Source of the DNA: Staphylococcus ratti | GTDB taxonomy: Bacteria > Bacillota > Bacilli > Staphylococcales > Staphylococcaceae | Reading direction: 5' to 3' | NCBI RefSeq assembly: GCF_020883535.1 | Contig: NZ_CP086654.1 | Location: forward strand, 1,860,001-1,924,000 | Length of the DNA stretch: 64,000 nt | Notes under the pieces: model-generated | The model's input: the letters and a program-made list of their open reading frames with translations, nothing else | Told to the model about the DNA's origin: nothing | Databases searched by the model: none | Program-made: the position numbers and the translations under genes | Part shown: positions 55,253-64,000 of the stretch, in pieces | Numbering within the stretch: the stretch's first letter is position 1 | How the letters are laid out: each line of letters opens with the position of its first letter

Positions 55253-56014
55253 ATGGCAGATTCACTCACAATTATTGATGAGAACAAAGTGATTGATGTC
55301 GTTTTATTGGCCGGCAAAGTTTTGTTAGAAAGCGGAGCGGAAACATATCGTGTTGAAGATACGATGGGCCGTATCGCAGCAAGTTTTGGTTTGGAAGATA
55401 CCTACGCTTTCGTAACTTCCACGGCCATCATGTTTTCACTTAATAACCGTACTAATACACGTCTTGTGCGTGTACGCGAAAGAACAACAGACCTCGAAAA
55501 AATCGCCATTGCCAATAATGTGTCACGTAAAATTTCTCAAAATCAACTTACTTTAGATCAAGCTAAGTCTGAACTTATTCATTTAGAACAAGCCTCACTT
55601 CAATTTTCATTTATTGTTAAATTTTTATCTGCTGCTATTGCTTCAGGTTTCTTCTTATTTATGTTCGGTGGCGTAGCCAATGACTTTATTTATGCTGTCA
55701 TGGCGGGGGCAGGTGCTTTTTTAACCTTCGACCTTGTGCAACGCTATATTCAAATCAAATTCTTTTCAGAGTTTATTAGCTCCATGGTCGTCATTGGCGT
55801 AGCCGCTTCCTTTACGAAATTAGGCATGACGGTCAATCAAGATATTATTACAATTGCCGGTGTAATGCCGCTTGTTCCTGGTATTTTAATTACGAATGCG
55901 ATTCGAGATTTAATGGCGGGAGAATTGTTAGCTGGCATGTCACGTGGTGTAGAAGCTGCATTAACCGCATTTGCTATCGGAGCCGGTGTTGCTGTCGTAT
56001 TAATTTTATTCTAG
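55253..56014 (+). CDS. Threonine/serine exporter ThrE-family, large subunit
   Basis: A 253-residue protein of the DUF1212/ThrE family. A cytosolic N-terminal domain (VLLAGKVLLESGAETYRVED then TNTRLVRVRERTTDLEKIA) precedes five transmembrane helices from residue 120, with VMPLVPGILITNAIRDLMAG near residue 203. With the next gene it makes a split ThrE transporter. AAGGAGG lies upstream. Confidence 0.88.
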   Translation: MADSLTIIDENKVIDVVLLAGKVLLESGAETYRVEDTMGRIAASFGLEDTYAFVTSTAIMFSLNNRTNTRLVRVRERTTDLEKIAIANNVSRKISQNQLTLDQAKSELIHLEQASLQFSFIVKFLSAAIASGFFLFMFGGVANDFIYAVMAGAGAFLTFDLVQRYIQIKFFSEFISSMVVIGVAASFTKLGMTVNQDIITIAGVMPLVPGILITNAIRDLMAGELLAGMSRGVEAALTAFAIGAGVAVVLILF

Positions 56015-56029
56015 AAAGGTGTGACACAA

Positions 56030-56533
56030 ATGGCCTACGTGTTGTATTACATAGCTCAATTTTTAATCAGTTTTATCGCAACCATGCTCTTTTCAATCAT
56101 TTTTAACGCACCTAAAAAATTACTTATTGCTGCAGGTTTTGTAGGTGCTATGGGATGGATTATTTACAAATTCACGATCGACTTAAATTATGGAGCTGTC
56201 CCTGCCGCTTTCTGTGGAAGCTTTATATTAGGTGTGATGAGTCATGTCATGAGTAGACGCTACAAGCGCCCTGTTATTATATTTATAGTGCCTGGTATTA
56301 TCCCTCTCGTTCCAGGGGGCGCTGCTTATGAAGCAACGCGTTTACTTGTATCAAATGAATATACAAAAGCAGTCAACCAATTTTTAGAAGTAACTTTAAC
56401 TTCAGGAGCCATTGCATTTGGCATATTATGTGCAGAAATCTTTTATTATATTTATACACGTTTAAAACATCACTATGCTAAACTGAAAGGTAAGACCTAT
56501 AAAAGAGGCTATCATATGAACAATCGTATATAA
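56030..56533 (+). CDS. Threonine/serine exporter ThrE-family, small subunit
   Basis: A 167-residue membrane protein of the DUF3815/ThrE_2 type with four to five helices and the matching VPGIIPLVPGGAAYEATRLL motif near residue 88. In larger ThrE proteins this is the C-terminal half. The ATG at 56030 is chosen because GAAAGG is ten bases upstream; a GTG nine bases earlier has no spacing. It follows its partner by 15 bases. Confidence 0.87.
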   Translation: MAYVLYYIAQFLISFIATMLFSIIFNAPKKLLIAAGFVGAMGWIIYKFTIDLNYGAVPAAFCGSFILGVMSHVMSRRYKRPVIIFIVPGIIPLVPGGAAYEATRLLVSNEYTKAVNQFLEVTLTSGAIAFGILCAEIFYYIYTRLKHHYAKLKGKTYKRGYHMNNRI

Positions 56534-56545
56534 GGAAGTGTTAAC

Positions 56546-57772
56546 TTGAAATCAAATATCATCAAGAGATTAGAACGTTACGTCAAAATCAATACACAAT
56601 CCGATCCAAATAGTGAATCAACTCCTTCCACTACTGTCCAATGGGACTTGCTTCACATGTTAAATGACGAGCTTAAAACGATGGGGTTAGAAACTGAAAT
56701 TGACGCGCATGGCTATCTGTTTGCTACTCTAGCAAGCAATACAAACCAGTCCGTTCCAACAGTAGGATTTTTAGCTCATGTAGATACTTCTCCAGATTTT
56801 AACGCTAAAAATGTAACGCCTCAAATCATTGAAAACTACGATGGTGAAGTTATTCCATTAGGCCATTCAGGAAGAGTCATCGACCCAGAAGTCTTCCCTG
56901 ATATTGTTGACTTAAAAGGACATACTTTAATGACGACAGATGGCACCTCACTACTTGGTGCAGATGATAAAGCAGGTATTGTTGAAATTATGGAAGCGCT
57001 ACAATATTTGATCGACCATCCTGAGATTAAACATGGCCCTATTCGCATTGGATTTACTCCAGATGAAGAGATTGGCCGCGGACCTCACAAATTCGATGTT
57101 GAACGCTTCAACGCTGATTTTGCTTACACTATGGATGGAAGCCAATTAGGTGAGCTACAGTTCGAAAGTTTTAATGCCGCAGAAGCAAAAGTCACTTTTG
57201 AAGGCGTTAACGTTCATCCAGGTTCTGCCAAAAATAAAATGATTAATGCTATAAGCCTTGCAATACAATTCCATTCTCAATTACCTCAAAATGAAGTTCC
57301 TGAACAAACTGACGGATATGAAGGTTTCTATCATTTAACAGACATGAATGGGACTGTTGAAAAAGCAACTTTACACTATATTTTAAGAGATCATAATGGC
57401 GAAACATTTGAAAAACGCAAACAGCACTTAATAGAAATTCAAAAATCTTTAAACAATGCTTACCATTATGAACCGGTACACTTAACGATTAATGATCAAT
57501 ATCGCAATATGGCTGAGAAAATCAAACCGCATCCACATATTATAGACATTCCAAAACGCGTCTATAACGCGTTAGGTATTGTTCCAAATACAGCACCAAT
57601 ACGCGGCGGCACAGATGGTTCCCAATTATCATTTATGGGTCTTCCAACACCGAATTTATTTACAGGATGCGACAACTTCCATGGTCCTTACGAATACGCT
57701 TCTATAGATGTCATGGAAAAAGCGGTTCACGTCATTGTGGGTATTGTTCAAGAAATTGAAAAAGACGCATAA
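56546..57772 (+). CDS. pepT: Peptidase T
   Basis: A 408-residue M20-family aminotripeptidase. Zinc ligands and catalytic residues are in [16 protein letters not shown] (His near residue 77), [18 protein letters not shown] (Asp near 141), and [17 protein letters not shown] (Glu-Glu near 175); [20 protein letters not shown] near 355 carries the last ligand region. It starts with TTG at 56546, with AAGGAAG seven bases upstream. It is 12 bases after the exporter gene, so probably co-transcribed, linking peptide breakdown and amino-acid export. Confidence 0.96.
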   Translation: MKSNIIKRLERYVKINTQSDPNSESTPSTTVQWDLLHMLNDELKTMGLETEIDAHGYLFATLASNTNQSVPTVGFLAHVDTSPDFNAKNVTPQIIENYDGEVIPLGHSGRVIDPEVFPDIVDLKGHTLMTTDGTSLLGADDKAGIVEIMEALQYLIDHPEIKHGPIRIGFTPDEEIGRGPHKFDVERFNADFAYTMDGSQLGELQFESFNAAEAKVTFEGVNVHPGSAKNKMINAISLAIQFHSQLPQNEVPEQTDGYEGFYHLTDMNGTVEKATLHYILRDHNGETFEKRKQHLIEIQKSLNNAYHYEPVHLTINDQYRNMAEKIKPHPHIIDIPKRVYNALGIVPNTAPIRGGTDGSQLSFMGLPTPNLFTGCDNFHGPYEYASIDVMEKAVHVIVGIVQEIEKDA

Positions 57773-57777
57773 CAAAA

Positions 57778-57825
57778 ATAACCGATGAGAAAGGCAATAA
57801 TATGCATTCTCATCGGCTATTTTTA
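57778..57825. terminator. Bidirectional terminator between pepT and the glycerate kinase gene
   Basis: ATAACCGATGAGAA pairs with TTCTCATCGG-CTAT (57807-57820), with TTTTT after it on the plus strand. The genes are convergent. Confidence 0.85.
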
Positions 57826-58935
57826 TGTCGTCGTTTGTAATAATTTGATAATTTGAGTGACATATGCGCGCAAGTGTACGCCCAATTTAAAATCAGGATA
57901 AGACGATGGCAATTCATCAAATACGCTAAACATTGCGGTCACGTCTTGATTTTCATATCGCTCAAACTTTTCAGATGTCCCACATATTGCAACAGCGACT
58001 TTATTATACTGATTCGCAAGTTCTGCAATGCGCAAGGAAGACGTATCGATAACAAAATCACGTTCGTTCAGACCCTCACCAAAGATAATCAAATCTGCTT
58101 GTTTTACAAGATTTTCCAATCCTGTAATTCGATCCACGAGTTCATGACTTGTCATAATTTTAGTAGCGAACATCGCTTTAAAAATAGCAGCAAGGCCTCC
58201 ACCAGCGCCCCCTCTTTCGATTTGTCCTAATGATAACTTTAGTTCATGTTTCATAATTTCACTAAAATACCAAAGCAAATTGTCAATTTCTACCGCTTCT
58301 TCTCTAGAAATGCGAAGTGACGTATAACTTTTTAAAATCGCACTTTGTTTACCATACATCTTACTATCAAAATCAATTAAAATTTGAAATTGCGCTTCTT
58401 TTAAACCTTGATGTAGTCCATTCGTATCAATACGGCGGATATGTTTAATTTGTCCTAATCCTTTTCTCATATCTACCTGTTCGCCATCATCATCATAAAA
58501 CACTGCACCTAGTGCTTGTAACATACCAGCACCACCATCGTACGTATCTGTACCACCTACAGAGATAGCAATATTGTTCGCACCTCTGTTCAAAGCATGG
58601 GCAATTACTTCGCCTAACCCATAACTCGTATGTTCCAAATAGCTTGCTTTTCCTTTTTGGAATTGCTCAGATTGAATAACCGTTAAGCCATCGTCAGTTT
58701 GTCCGTATCGTACTTCTACTTCATTCATTTGAGCGTCATGTGCTGTAATGCGATATTGTGTTCCTGATTTCCATGTGAATACTGAATTTAAAAGTTCATG
58801 TCGACCATTAAATAATGGTACTTGTACGATATCCGCATCTTGAACTTGGCTAGCAACCGCTTCTTCAACATAGCGGTTAGCATCATAACTCGAAAGAATT
58901 CCATTAAATTCATCCATCGCTACGAGTACTTTCAT
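57823..58935 (-). CDS. Glycerate kinase
   Basis: A 370-residue protein of the GlxK/GarK type. Seen: MKVLVAMDEFNGILSSYDAN at the start, ISVGGTDTYDGGAGMLQALG near residue 125, and GAGGGLAAIFKAMFATK with LIIFGEGLNERDF near 270. It phosphorylates glycerate with ATP. Several family positions look altered near the start (NGILSSYDAN where related enzymes have KGSLTS-like), so a changed substrate is possible. Start 58935 follows GAGAGGTGA. Confidence 0.85.
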   Translation of the reverse strand: MKVLVAMDEFNGILSSYDANRYVEEAVASQVQDADIVQVPLFNGRHELLNSVFTWKSGTQYRITAHDAQMNEVEVRYGQTDDGLTVIQSEQFQKGKASYLEHTSYGLGEVIAHALNRGANNIAISVGGTDTYDGGAGMLQALGAVFYDDDGEQVDMRKGLGQIKHIRRIDTNGLHQGLKEAQFQILIDFDSKMYGKQSAILKSYTSLRISREEAVEIDNLLWYFSEIMKHELKLSLGQIERGGAGGGLAAIFKAMFATKIMTSHELVDRITGLENLVKQADLIIFGEGLNERDFVIDTSSLRIAELANQYNKVAVAICGTSEKFERYENQDVTAMFSVFDELPSSYPDFKLGVHLRAYVTQIIKLLQTTT

Positions 58936-59005
58936 ATTGTCACCTCTCGACATTTTTGATTAATATCCATTATAGACTTGCTTCACCTTTGAATACAAAT
59001 GAATA

Positions 59006-59047
59006 GAACGTTCATAGATAAGTGCATTCACCCACCTATGAACGTTC
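59006..59047 (-). terminator. Putative terminator after the YtxJ-like gene
   Basis: GAACGTTCATAG (59006-59017) pairs perfectly with CTATGAACGTTC (59036-59047). The T tract after it on the minus strand is poor, so its termination strength is uncertain. Confidence 0.5.
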
Positions 59048-59056
59048 CCAAATCCA

Positions 59057-59374
59057 TTACTCTGCTTTAGCTAAAGATGAGACTGTAATGTTATCGTGAC
59101 TTTCGTGCCAAGTTGCCTCACCATTCACAAAATAGAAAGCTTGGGGTGATTGATGTTTAACCCCTGTTTTGTCTTCAATATAATTTGATAATTCTCGTTC
59201 TTCTTGAACAATGAGATAATACCCATCCATATCTCTTTCATACAGAAATTTGTTGAATTGATCCATTGCACGCTCTGAAATTGGACAAGTATTACTATGT
59301 TTCAATACAAAGATATATGGATCCTGTTGGATGACTTGTTCAAACTGATCAATAGACGTCAGCTTCGTCGCCAT
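59057..59374 (-). CDS. YtxJ-like bacillithiol-system monothiol protein
   Basis: A 105-residue thioredoxin-fold protein of the YtxJ family. A single active-site Cys lies in FVLKHSNTCPISERAMDQF (TCPIS near residue 28), and the cis-Pro region is HQSPQAFYFVNGEATWHES. It is proposed to reduce protein-bacillithiol mixed disulphides. The start at 59374 (MATKLTS) has AGAGGTG six bases upstream. Confidence 0.88.
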   Translation of the reverse strand: MATKLTSIDQFEQVIQQDPYIFVLKHSNTCPISERAMDQFNKFLYERDMDGYYLIVQEERELSNYIEDKTGVKHQSPQAFYFVNGEATWHESHDNITVSSLAKAE

Positions 59375-59512
59375 ACTTTTCACCTCTAAGTCAAATTCTT
59401 TTTATATTAATCGTACATCTGTGTATTTTCTCAATGGTAATTATTATACACATAATATCAACTATTGTTAACCTTAATCTCAAAACTAACGTTCTGATTT
59501 AAAATAAATGCG

Positions 59513-60409
59513 CTATAAAGCCCTCTCAATTTCATCATTCTTCTTGTGATACTGTCCTTCGTACTGTTCTAATTCTTTTGAAGTTTTTATTAATCGTTTT
59601 ACATTTGTTTTTGATAGACGTTGGCTATATTGAGCACTTTGTGCACGCTCTTTATAGTAATATTCTAACTCATAATACATTTGAATTGCACTTTGGCGCG
59701 CATTATTGACTGTACTTTCATTGATGCGTTCTTTATTTAAAGCTTTAATATCATTCTTGATTAATGGAATGACTTCTTTATTTATTTTGTTCGCACGTTG
59801 AATATCATTTTTTTCTTCAAGTACACGTTCCACTACACGTTTAATGTTTTCGTTATTTTGAATTAGCGTTTGTTCAATTTTCACACTTTCACTGTACCCT
59901 AATGCCGTCGCTTTTGCGTGGGCTAAACCCTTTTCGACAGTAGAACGATGTTGTTCAAATTTGCGCGTATGCGCTAAAATGTTTTCATTCGATTCAATAG
60001 CATTCAAACAAAGTTCCAAAAATTGATTCACTTCATTTAAAGCTTTTTCTTTTTTATCTACTGCAGTTAAGTAGGTGCGCTTCAACGCTTTTAAATCATC
60101 ATTTGACCCTGGCAATTGTTCAGCTGCATCTCGATACGCTTTAAATTTTGGGCGCAATGTTTGATCAATTTGTTCCTTTTTCTTTTTTAACATCTCATGA
60201 TTGTCTTCTGTTGCGTCGGTTTGGTTAAATGACTTCAATGCTTCTAAATTAACATCATCCCATGCTTTGTAATAAGCTTTTTCTTTTTGTTCAACCGTTT
60301 TCATTTTTTGATCAAACTGTTGTTTTTCTTGTTTATCGTTGTGTCCACAAGCCGTTAAAGTAACTGTAATAATTAAAAATGTCATTACAAGAAATAGGAT
60401 ATTTTTCAT
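59513..60409 (-). CDS. EMYY-type lipoprotein (YkyA family)
   Basis: A 298-residue lipoprotein. Signal MKNILFLVMTFLIITVTLTAC has lipobox LTAC at residue 21. The rest is long helix with Lys/Glu/Gln heptads, resembling YkyA putative cell-wall-binding lipoproteins; the motif AIQMYYELEYYYKERAQSA near residue 240 matches the EMYY signature region. Function unknown, probably an envelope coiled-coil. AGGAGG-like signal upstream. Confidence 0.87.
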   Translation of the reverse strand: MKNILFLVMTFLIITVTLTACGHNDKQEKQQFDQKMKTVEQKEKAYYKAWDDVNLEALKSFNQTDATEDNHEMLKKKKEQIDQTLRPKFKAYRDAAEQLPGSNDDLKALKRTYLTAVDKKEKALNEVNQFLELCLNAIESNENILAHTRKFEQHRSTVEKGLAHAKATALGYSESVKIEQTLIQNNENIKRVVERVLEEKNDIQRANKINKEVIPLIKNDIKALNKERINESTVNNARQSAIQMYYELEYYYKERAQSAQYSQRLSKTNVKRLIKTSKELEQYEGQYHKKNDEIERAL

Positions 60410-60510
60410 AATACTCCTCCTATAATAGCATATTATAGCGAAACGTATTTAACTTAAAAATAAACTATGGTATAGTAATTCAGAATTTATGTAAATATAA
60501 GGAGTTAAAG

Positions 60511-61032
60511 ATGTATTCTCATGTCCAACCATTTATTGTTGAAAACCACCTAAACGATTATGCCAAAAGTTATCTAGTTTATCGTGATATTTTATTTAAT
60601 CTATTAGACTCACCTATTAAAAGTACCCAACATATTGGTGGAACAAAACATTTCAACTATCCCACTGAGCCTATATTAGATATTTTAGTTGGTGTAGATA
60701 ACTTGCATGATATCACATCTTTAGATGAAAAGCGCCTCAACTATGCCGGGTTTTACCGTATTCATCAACCTATGCATAAAAAAGTACTTATGGCAAAATT
60801 CAATAATTTATCAGAATTAAAACAAACGGTTCGTTTACATATTATCCAACGAAACACAACTGTTTTCCAACAATATATTGAAACTGACCAAATATTGTCA
60901 CATCATCCTACAGCAATCGCACATTTCAATACTTTTAAACAACAGATTCATCCTTCTATGCCGATACGGGACTACGAAAGTCTAAAACAATCATATTTCA
61001 AAAAATTATCACATATCATTCACACAAATTAA
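60511..61032 (+). CDS. GrpB-family protein (UPF0157)
   Basis: A 173-residue nucleotidyltransferase-like protein. The GrpB pattern is seen in IKSTQHIGGTKHFNYPTEPI then LDILVGVDNL near residues 35-58 (normally hIGSTAVpGl-ak-iiDI), and the end YESLKQSYFKKL. The G-S/G-T and D residues of the fold are partly kept. Biochemical role not established. AAGGAG lies before the ATG. Confidence 0.85.
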   Translation: MYSHVQPFIVENHLNDYAKSYLVYRDILFNLLDSPIKSTQHIGGTKHFNYPTEPILDILVGVDNLHDITSLDEKRLNYAGFYRIHQPMHKKVLMAKFNNLSELKQTVRLHIIQRNTTVFQQYIETDQILSHHPTAIAHFNTFKQQIHPSMPIRDYESLKQSYFKKLSHIIHTN

Positions 61033-61104
61033 CGTTTCCAGATGACTTTAAGCATACAAAAGCGTTAAAATGACTATAATGACATAAAAGAAAGGATGTT
61101 ATTT

Positions 61105-62031
61105 TTGGATAACGCTAGCATCTTACAAAAGTTAAAACATATCGTCCCAGAAGATATCATCAAAGTGGATGAACCGCTCAAACGGTATACTTACACTGAA
61201 ACTGGAGGAAATGCTGACTTTTACATTTCACCCCAAAAATATGAAGAAGTTCAAAGTGTCGTAAAGTTTGCGTATGAAGCAAATATTCCACTTACCTATT
61301 TAGGTAATGGTTCTAACATCATTATTCGTGACGGCGGTATCAGGGGTATTGTGCTAAGCCTCCTAGAACTCAATTATATTGATGTTTCTGATACAACTAT
61401 CGTAGCTGGCAGTGGGGCTGCAATTATCGATGTATCGCGAAAAGCTAGGGATTTATCTCTAACCGGTTTGGAATTTGCTTGCGGTATCCCAGGATCAGTA
61501 GGTGGCGCCGTTTATATGAATGCGGGTGCTTATGGTGGAGAAGTTAAAGATGTTATTGACTATGCGCGTGTCATTAATGAAAAAGGAGAAATGCTTCAAT
61601 TAACACATAATGAATTAGAATTAGATTATCGCAATAGTATTATTCAAAAAGAGCATTATGTCGTTTTAGAAGCAGCTTTTACTCTAGCACCTGGAAAGCA
61701 AGATGAAATTCAAGAAATAATGAACGATTTAACTGAGCGACGTGAGTCAAAACAACCTTTAGGGTACCCTTCATGTGGTAGCGTCTTCCGTCGTCCTCCT
61801 GGCTACTTTGCTGGTAAATTAATTCAAGACTCTGACCTTCAAGGACATCGCATCGGAGGCGTCGAAGTATCCAAAAAACATGCGGGATTTATGGTGAATG
61901 TCGACCATGGTACTGCAACAGATTATGAAGATTTAATTCACTATGTCCAAAAAGTAGTGAAAGAAAAATTTGACGTTGAATTACAAAGAGAAGTTCGAAT
62001 TATTGGCGAAAAAATAGAAGAACGTCAGTAA
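61105..62031 (+). CDS. murB: UDP-N-acetylenolpyruvoylglucosamine reductase
   Basis: A 308-residue type II MurB, close to the S. aureus enzyme. FAD-binding: [20 protein letters not shown] near residue 70, [20 protein letters not shown] near 130; catalytic Ser in [20 protein letters not shown] near 225; C-terminal Glu in [11 protein letters not shown]. It makes UDP-MurNAc. A TTG start at 61105 is favoured because AAAGGA ends eight bases before it, whereas the ATG at 61096 overlaps that ribosome-binding site. Confidence 0.96.
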   Translation: MDNASILQKLKHIVPEDIIKVDEPLKRYTYTETGGNADFYISPQKYEEVQSVVKFAYEANIPLTYLGNGSNIIIRDGGIRGIVLSLLELNYIDVSDTTIVAGSGAAIIDVSRKARDLSLTGLEFACGIPGSVGGAVYMNAGAYGGEVKDVIDYARVINEKGEMLQLTHNELELDYRNSIIQKEHYVVLEAAFTLAPGKQDEIQEIMNDLTERRESKQPLGYPSCGSVFRRPPGYFAGKLIQDSDLQGHRIGGVEVSKKHAGFMVNVDHGTATDYEDLIHYVQKVVKEKFDVELQREVRIIGEKIEERQ

Positions 62032-62044
62032 AGGAGCAAAAGAA

Positions 62045-62359
62045 ATGCCAACTGTTTATGGTCAAGTGATTGATAATGAAACACGATGCGTGCACTATCA
62101 ATCCATTCTTGATGTAATTGCAATAAAATTTAAATGTTGCAATAAATATTACCCTTGTTACAAATGTCACAACGAAGCAGAAAATCACCGTATCCATCGT
62201 TGGAAAGAACGCGAGTTTAATGAAAAAGCCATTTTATGTGGCGTTTGCAAGCACGAAATGACAATCAATGAGTATATGCTTATTGAGGCTTGTCCAAAGT
62301 GTAATGCGCATTTTAATAGTCGTTGCAAGTTGCATTATCACTTGTATTTTGAAATATAG
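62045..62359 (+). CDS. CHY zinc-finger protein
   Basis: A 104-residue protein with many Cys and His: CVHYQS, CCNKYYPCYKCHNE, ILCGVCKHEMTINEYM, CPKCNAHFNSRCKLHYHLYF. This is the stand-alone CHY-type zinc finger seen in staphylococci and lactobacilli. It should bind three zinc ions; function unknown. AAAGGAGC lies upstream and the gap to murB is 13 bases, so co-transcription is likely. Confidence 0.88.
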   Translation: MPTVYGQVIDNETRCVHYQSILDVIAIKFKCCNKYYPCYKCHNEAENHRIHRWKEREFNEKAILCGVCKHEMTINEYMLIEACPKCNAHFNSRCKLHYHLYFEI

Positions 62360-62402
62360 CGCGCATACAATATCGTACGAATCATGAACAAAGAGTATAA
62401 AA

Positions 62403-62447
62403 AACACGTTCGTTAACGTCATTTTACATGACATCAACGAACGTGTT
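62403..62447. terminator. Bidirectional terminator between the CHY gene and nrdF
   Basis: AACACGTTCGTT pairs with AACGAACGTGTT (62436-62447), with A and T runs at both ends. It separates convergent transcription of the CHY gene and nrdF. Confidence 0.85.
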
Positions 62448-62474
62448 TTTTTATGAAAATATCGCTACATTAAA

Positions 62475-63446
62475 TTATTGACGATCAAAAATGAAGTCTT
62501 CATCTTTTAATGCTTCTACATTTAACGCTAATGTGTATCCATCACCTTTAACTGAGAAGAAATCATGGTTCTTCGTTGATGTATCTAAGGCATTTTCGAT
62601 AATCGGATTAAATTCACGCTCTTCAAAGTAAGGTTCAAAACCAAGATTAGATAACGCTTTATTTCCGTTATAATGCACATAATTAAGTACATCTTCTGCA
62701 AGACCAAGCGGTTCATACAATTCACGTGTATAAGACTCTTCATTTTTATAAAGGTCTTCAAGCAATTTATACATTTCTTGGTCTGCTTTAAGTTTTTCAC
62801 TTTCTGACAGTTCGTTTCTTAAATGTTGTGCATCAAGACCAGTGAAAACGCCATGAATAGATTCGTCCAATAATATTTTACGAATAATCTCACCAGATGT
62901 TGTCATACGCCCCTGTCCAGCAAGATATAAAGGGTAGTAGAAACCAGAATAGAATAAAAATGTTTCCAAAAAGACACTTGCTACTCTTGCCATATATTGA
63001 TCATATATGGAAGCTTCTTCTCCCCATAATTTATGGTACGTACCCACAATCTTTTCTGATTTGTATTTCAAATGAGGTTCTTCTAAAACCCATTCATCTA
63101 ATAAATAGTTTGTTTCTTTAGAAGGTAGTAACGTTGTAAAAATATGAGAATAACTTTTCGCATGGATTTGTTCCATCATTCCCATAAATGCATAGACTGC
63201 CTTTTTACGTAAGTCTTTTGTATGTAACATGATGAGCGGCATACCATCATCAGCTTGATGCGTGTCTAAGCCTGTTAAACCTGCTAAAGCTTTTTTAAAT
63301 GCGTTTTGTTCATCTTCTGTTAATGTTTTCCAACTTGCGATATCTTTAGAAACTTTAAATTCCGTTTCTACCCACATTTGTGCAATATTTTGGCGCCAAA
63401 ACATATTCGTCATATCTTCTTGTGTATTCCAATTTACAGCTATCAT
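62475..63446 (-). CDS. nrdF: Class Ib ribonucleotide reductase, small subunit
   Basis: A 323-residue NrdF. Metal ligands: Asp in TGLDTHQADDGMPLIM near residue 66, Glu/His in FMGMMEQIHAKSYSHIF near 96, and EVxxH-type DESIHGVFTGLDAQHL near 195; the radical Tyr is in SYSHIF. It makes the radical used by NrdE for deoxynucleotide synthesis. The 246-base gap to nrdE (63447-63692) has no ORF and probably a second promoter. Confidence 0.97.
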   Translation of the reverse strand: MIAVNWNTQEDMTNMFWRQNIAQMWVETEFKVSKDIASWKTLTEDEQNAFKKALAGLTGLDTHQADDGMPLIMLHTKDLRKKAVYAFMGMMEQIHAKSYSHIFTTLLPSKETNYLLDEWVLEEPHLKYKSEKIVGTYHKLWGEEASIYDQYMARVASVFLETFLFYSGFYYPLYLAGQGRMTTSGEIIRKILLDESIHGVFTGLDAQHLRNELSESEKLKADQEMYKLLEDLYKNEESYTRELYEPLGLAEDVLNYVHYNGNKALSNLGFEPYFEEREFNPIIENALDTSTKNHDFFSVKGDGYTLALNVEALKDEDFIFDRQ

Positions 63447-63692
63447 CTCAATCTATTTCTCCTTTTCTTATATTAATATGGTGAATGAAGTAAACGATGG
63501 AAATGAGACAACCACACCTTTTTATAATATGATATTTCTGCCTCACTACCTCGTTTGTCCCCTTAGTACTATGACATCTCCCCGTATCATCTGAATCAAT
63601 TTGTACGTTACATGCAAAGCATATAAAACGTTACACCAATTGTTTAGATTCTCTATCTTTTAATTCATCACCTATTAGCCTTCGAGTTCACT

Positions 63693-64000
63693 CTAGACTG
63701 AGCAGCTTGTACACTCTTCAACACTTAACAATTTATTACGTGTATAATATAAAGATTTTAATCCTTTATAATGCGCATAAACATATAAACGAGACAATTC
63801 ACGTGTAGAAATTTCAGAGTTAACGTAAAGAATCGTCGATATACCTTGGTCAATATGTGTTTGAATTGTCGCAATTAAATCGATAAGTTTCATTTGATCT
63901 GTATTAAATGCTGATTTATAGTACCACATTGTTTGTGGAGATAAAAATGGCATCGGATAAAACGTTTCTGCATTACCGTACGTACGACGCTCAATTTGAT
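63693..64000 (-). CDS. nrdE: Class Ib ribonucleotide reductase, large subunit, C-terminal part
   Basis: The last 102 codons of NrdE; the frame continues off the right edge (upstream residues YGNAETFYP). It includes MPFLSPQTMWYYKSAFNTDQ, IDQGISTILYVNSEISTREL, and the C-terminal redox pair CTSCSV, which passes electrons from NrdH to the active site. It lies just upstream of nrdF as in other staphylococci. Confidence 0.95.
   Translation of the reverse strand, partial: QIERRTYGNAETFYPMPFLSPQTMWYYKSAFNTDQMKLIDLIATIQTHIDQGISTILYVNSEISTRELSRLYVYAHYKGLKSLYYTRNKLLSVEECTSCSV

Overview
The window is low-GC Firmicute DNA from a Staphylococcus chromosome carrying most of a prophage. The genus call rests on a recognisable staphylococcal core gene order (clpP, whiA-yvcK-rapZ, trxB, lgt-hprK, uvrA-uvrB-csbA, prfB, secA, hpf, comFC-comFA, a DegV protein, tagO, gdpS, pepT, murB, nrdF/nrdE) and on close similarity of products such as MurB, GdpS and the EMYY-type lipoprotein to staphylococcal families. 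The species is not identifiable by eye; it is probably not S. aureus.

Positions 1-28000 are prophage, cut off at the left edge. It is a temperate tailed phage with an SPP1/phiETA-like head and a long tail. Read from right to left on the minus strand: early control genes (Cro-like, AntA/KilAC antirepressor, small DUF proteins), recombination and replication genes (ERF annealing protein, SSB, HNH nuclease, DnaD-like initiator, helicase loader, DnaB-like helicase, VRR-NUC nuclease), small accessory genes, a RinA/ArpU-like late regulator, a 350-base repeat-rich non-coding region, then the late operon (terS, terL split by a group I intron, portal, minor head protein, scaffold, major capsid, connectors, tail tube, tail chaperones, tape measure, Dit and the start of the next tail gene). 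Tail tip, lysis genes and the other attachment site lie off the left edge. The lysogeny genes (repressor, ImmA-like peptidase, lipoprotein, tyrosine integrase) run on the plus strand at the right end, next to the 3' end of a tRNA-Arg(CCG), which is the likely attachment site.

Positions 28001-64000 are chromosome. clpP has a CtsR box in its promoter. Leftward operons cover nucleotide-sugar and cell-wall control (rapZ, yvcK, whiA), redox (trxB), lipoprotein maturation (lgt), carbon control (hprK), excision repair (uvrA, uvrB), release factor 2 with its programmed +1 frameshift, SecA, ribosome hibernation (hpf), and the competence pair comFA/comFC. Both competence genes are broken: comFA by an in-frame stop and comFC by a frameshift. 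To the right lie a DegV/FakB-type protein, YigZ, TagO, GdpS, a split ThrE exporter, peptidase T, glycerate kinase, a YtxJ-like bacillithiol protein, a lipoprotein, a GrpB-family protein, MurB, a CHY zinc-finger protein and the class Ib ribonucleotide reductase genes (nrdE cut by the right edge).

The most interesting points are: (1) a group I intron inserted in the codons of the TerL nuclease motif D-S-A-E-P, with an intrinsic terminator inside its core and an HNH ORF that codes through the conserved R element; (2) several further intrinsic terminators in the late operon; (3) a shared 36-residue C-terminal module in the tape measure protein and a tiny head-region protein; (4) a repeat-rich non-coding region before terS; (5) plus-strand transcription units, one protein and one candidate small RNA, opposing the early operon; (6) double inactivation of comFA and comFC.
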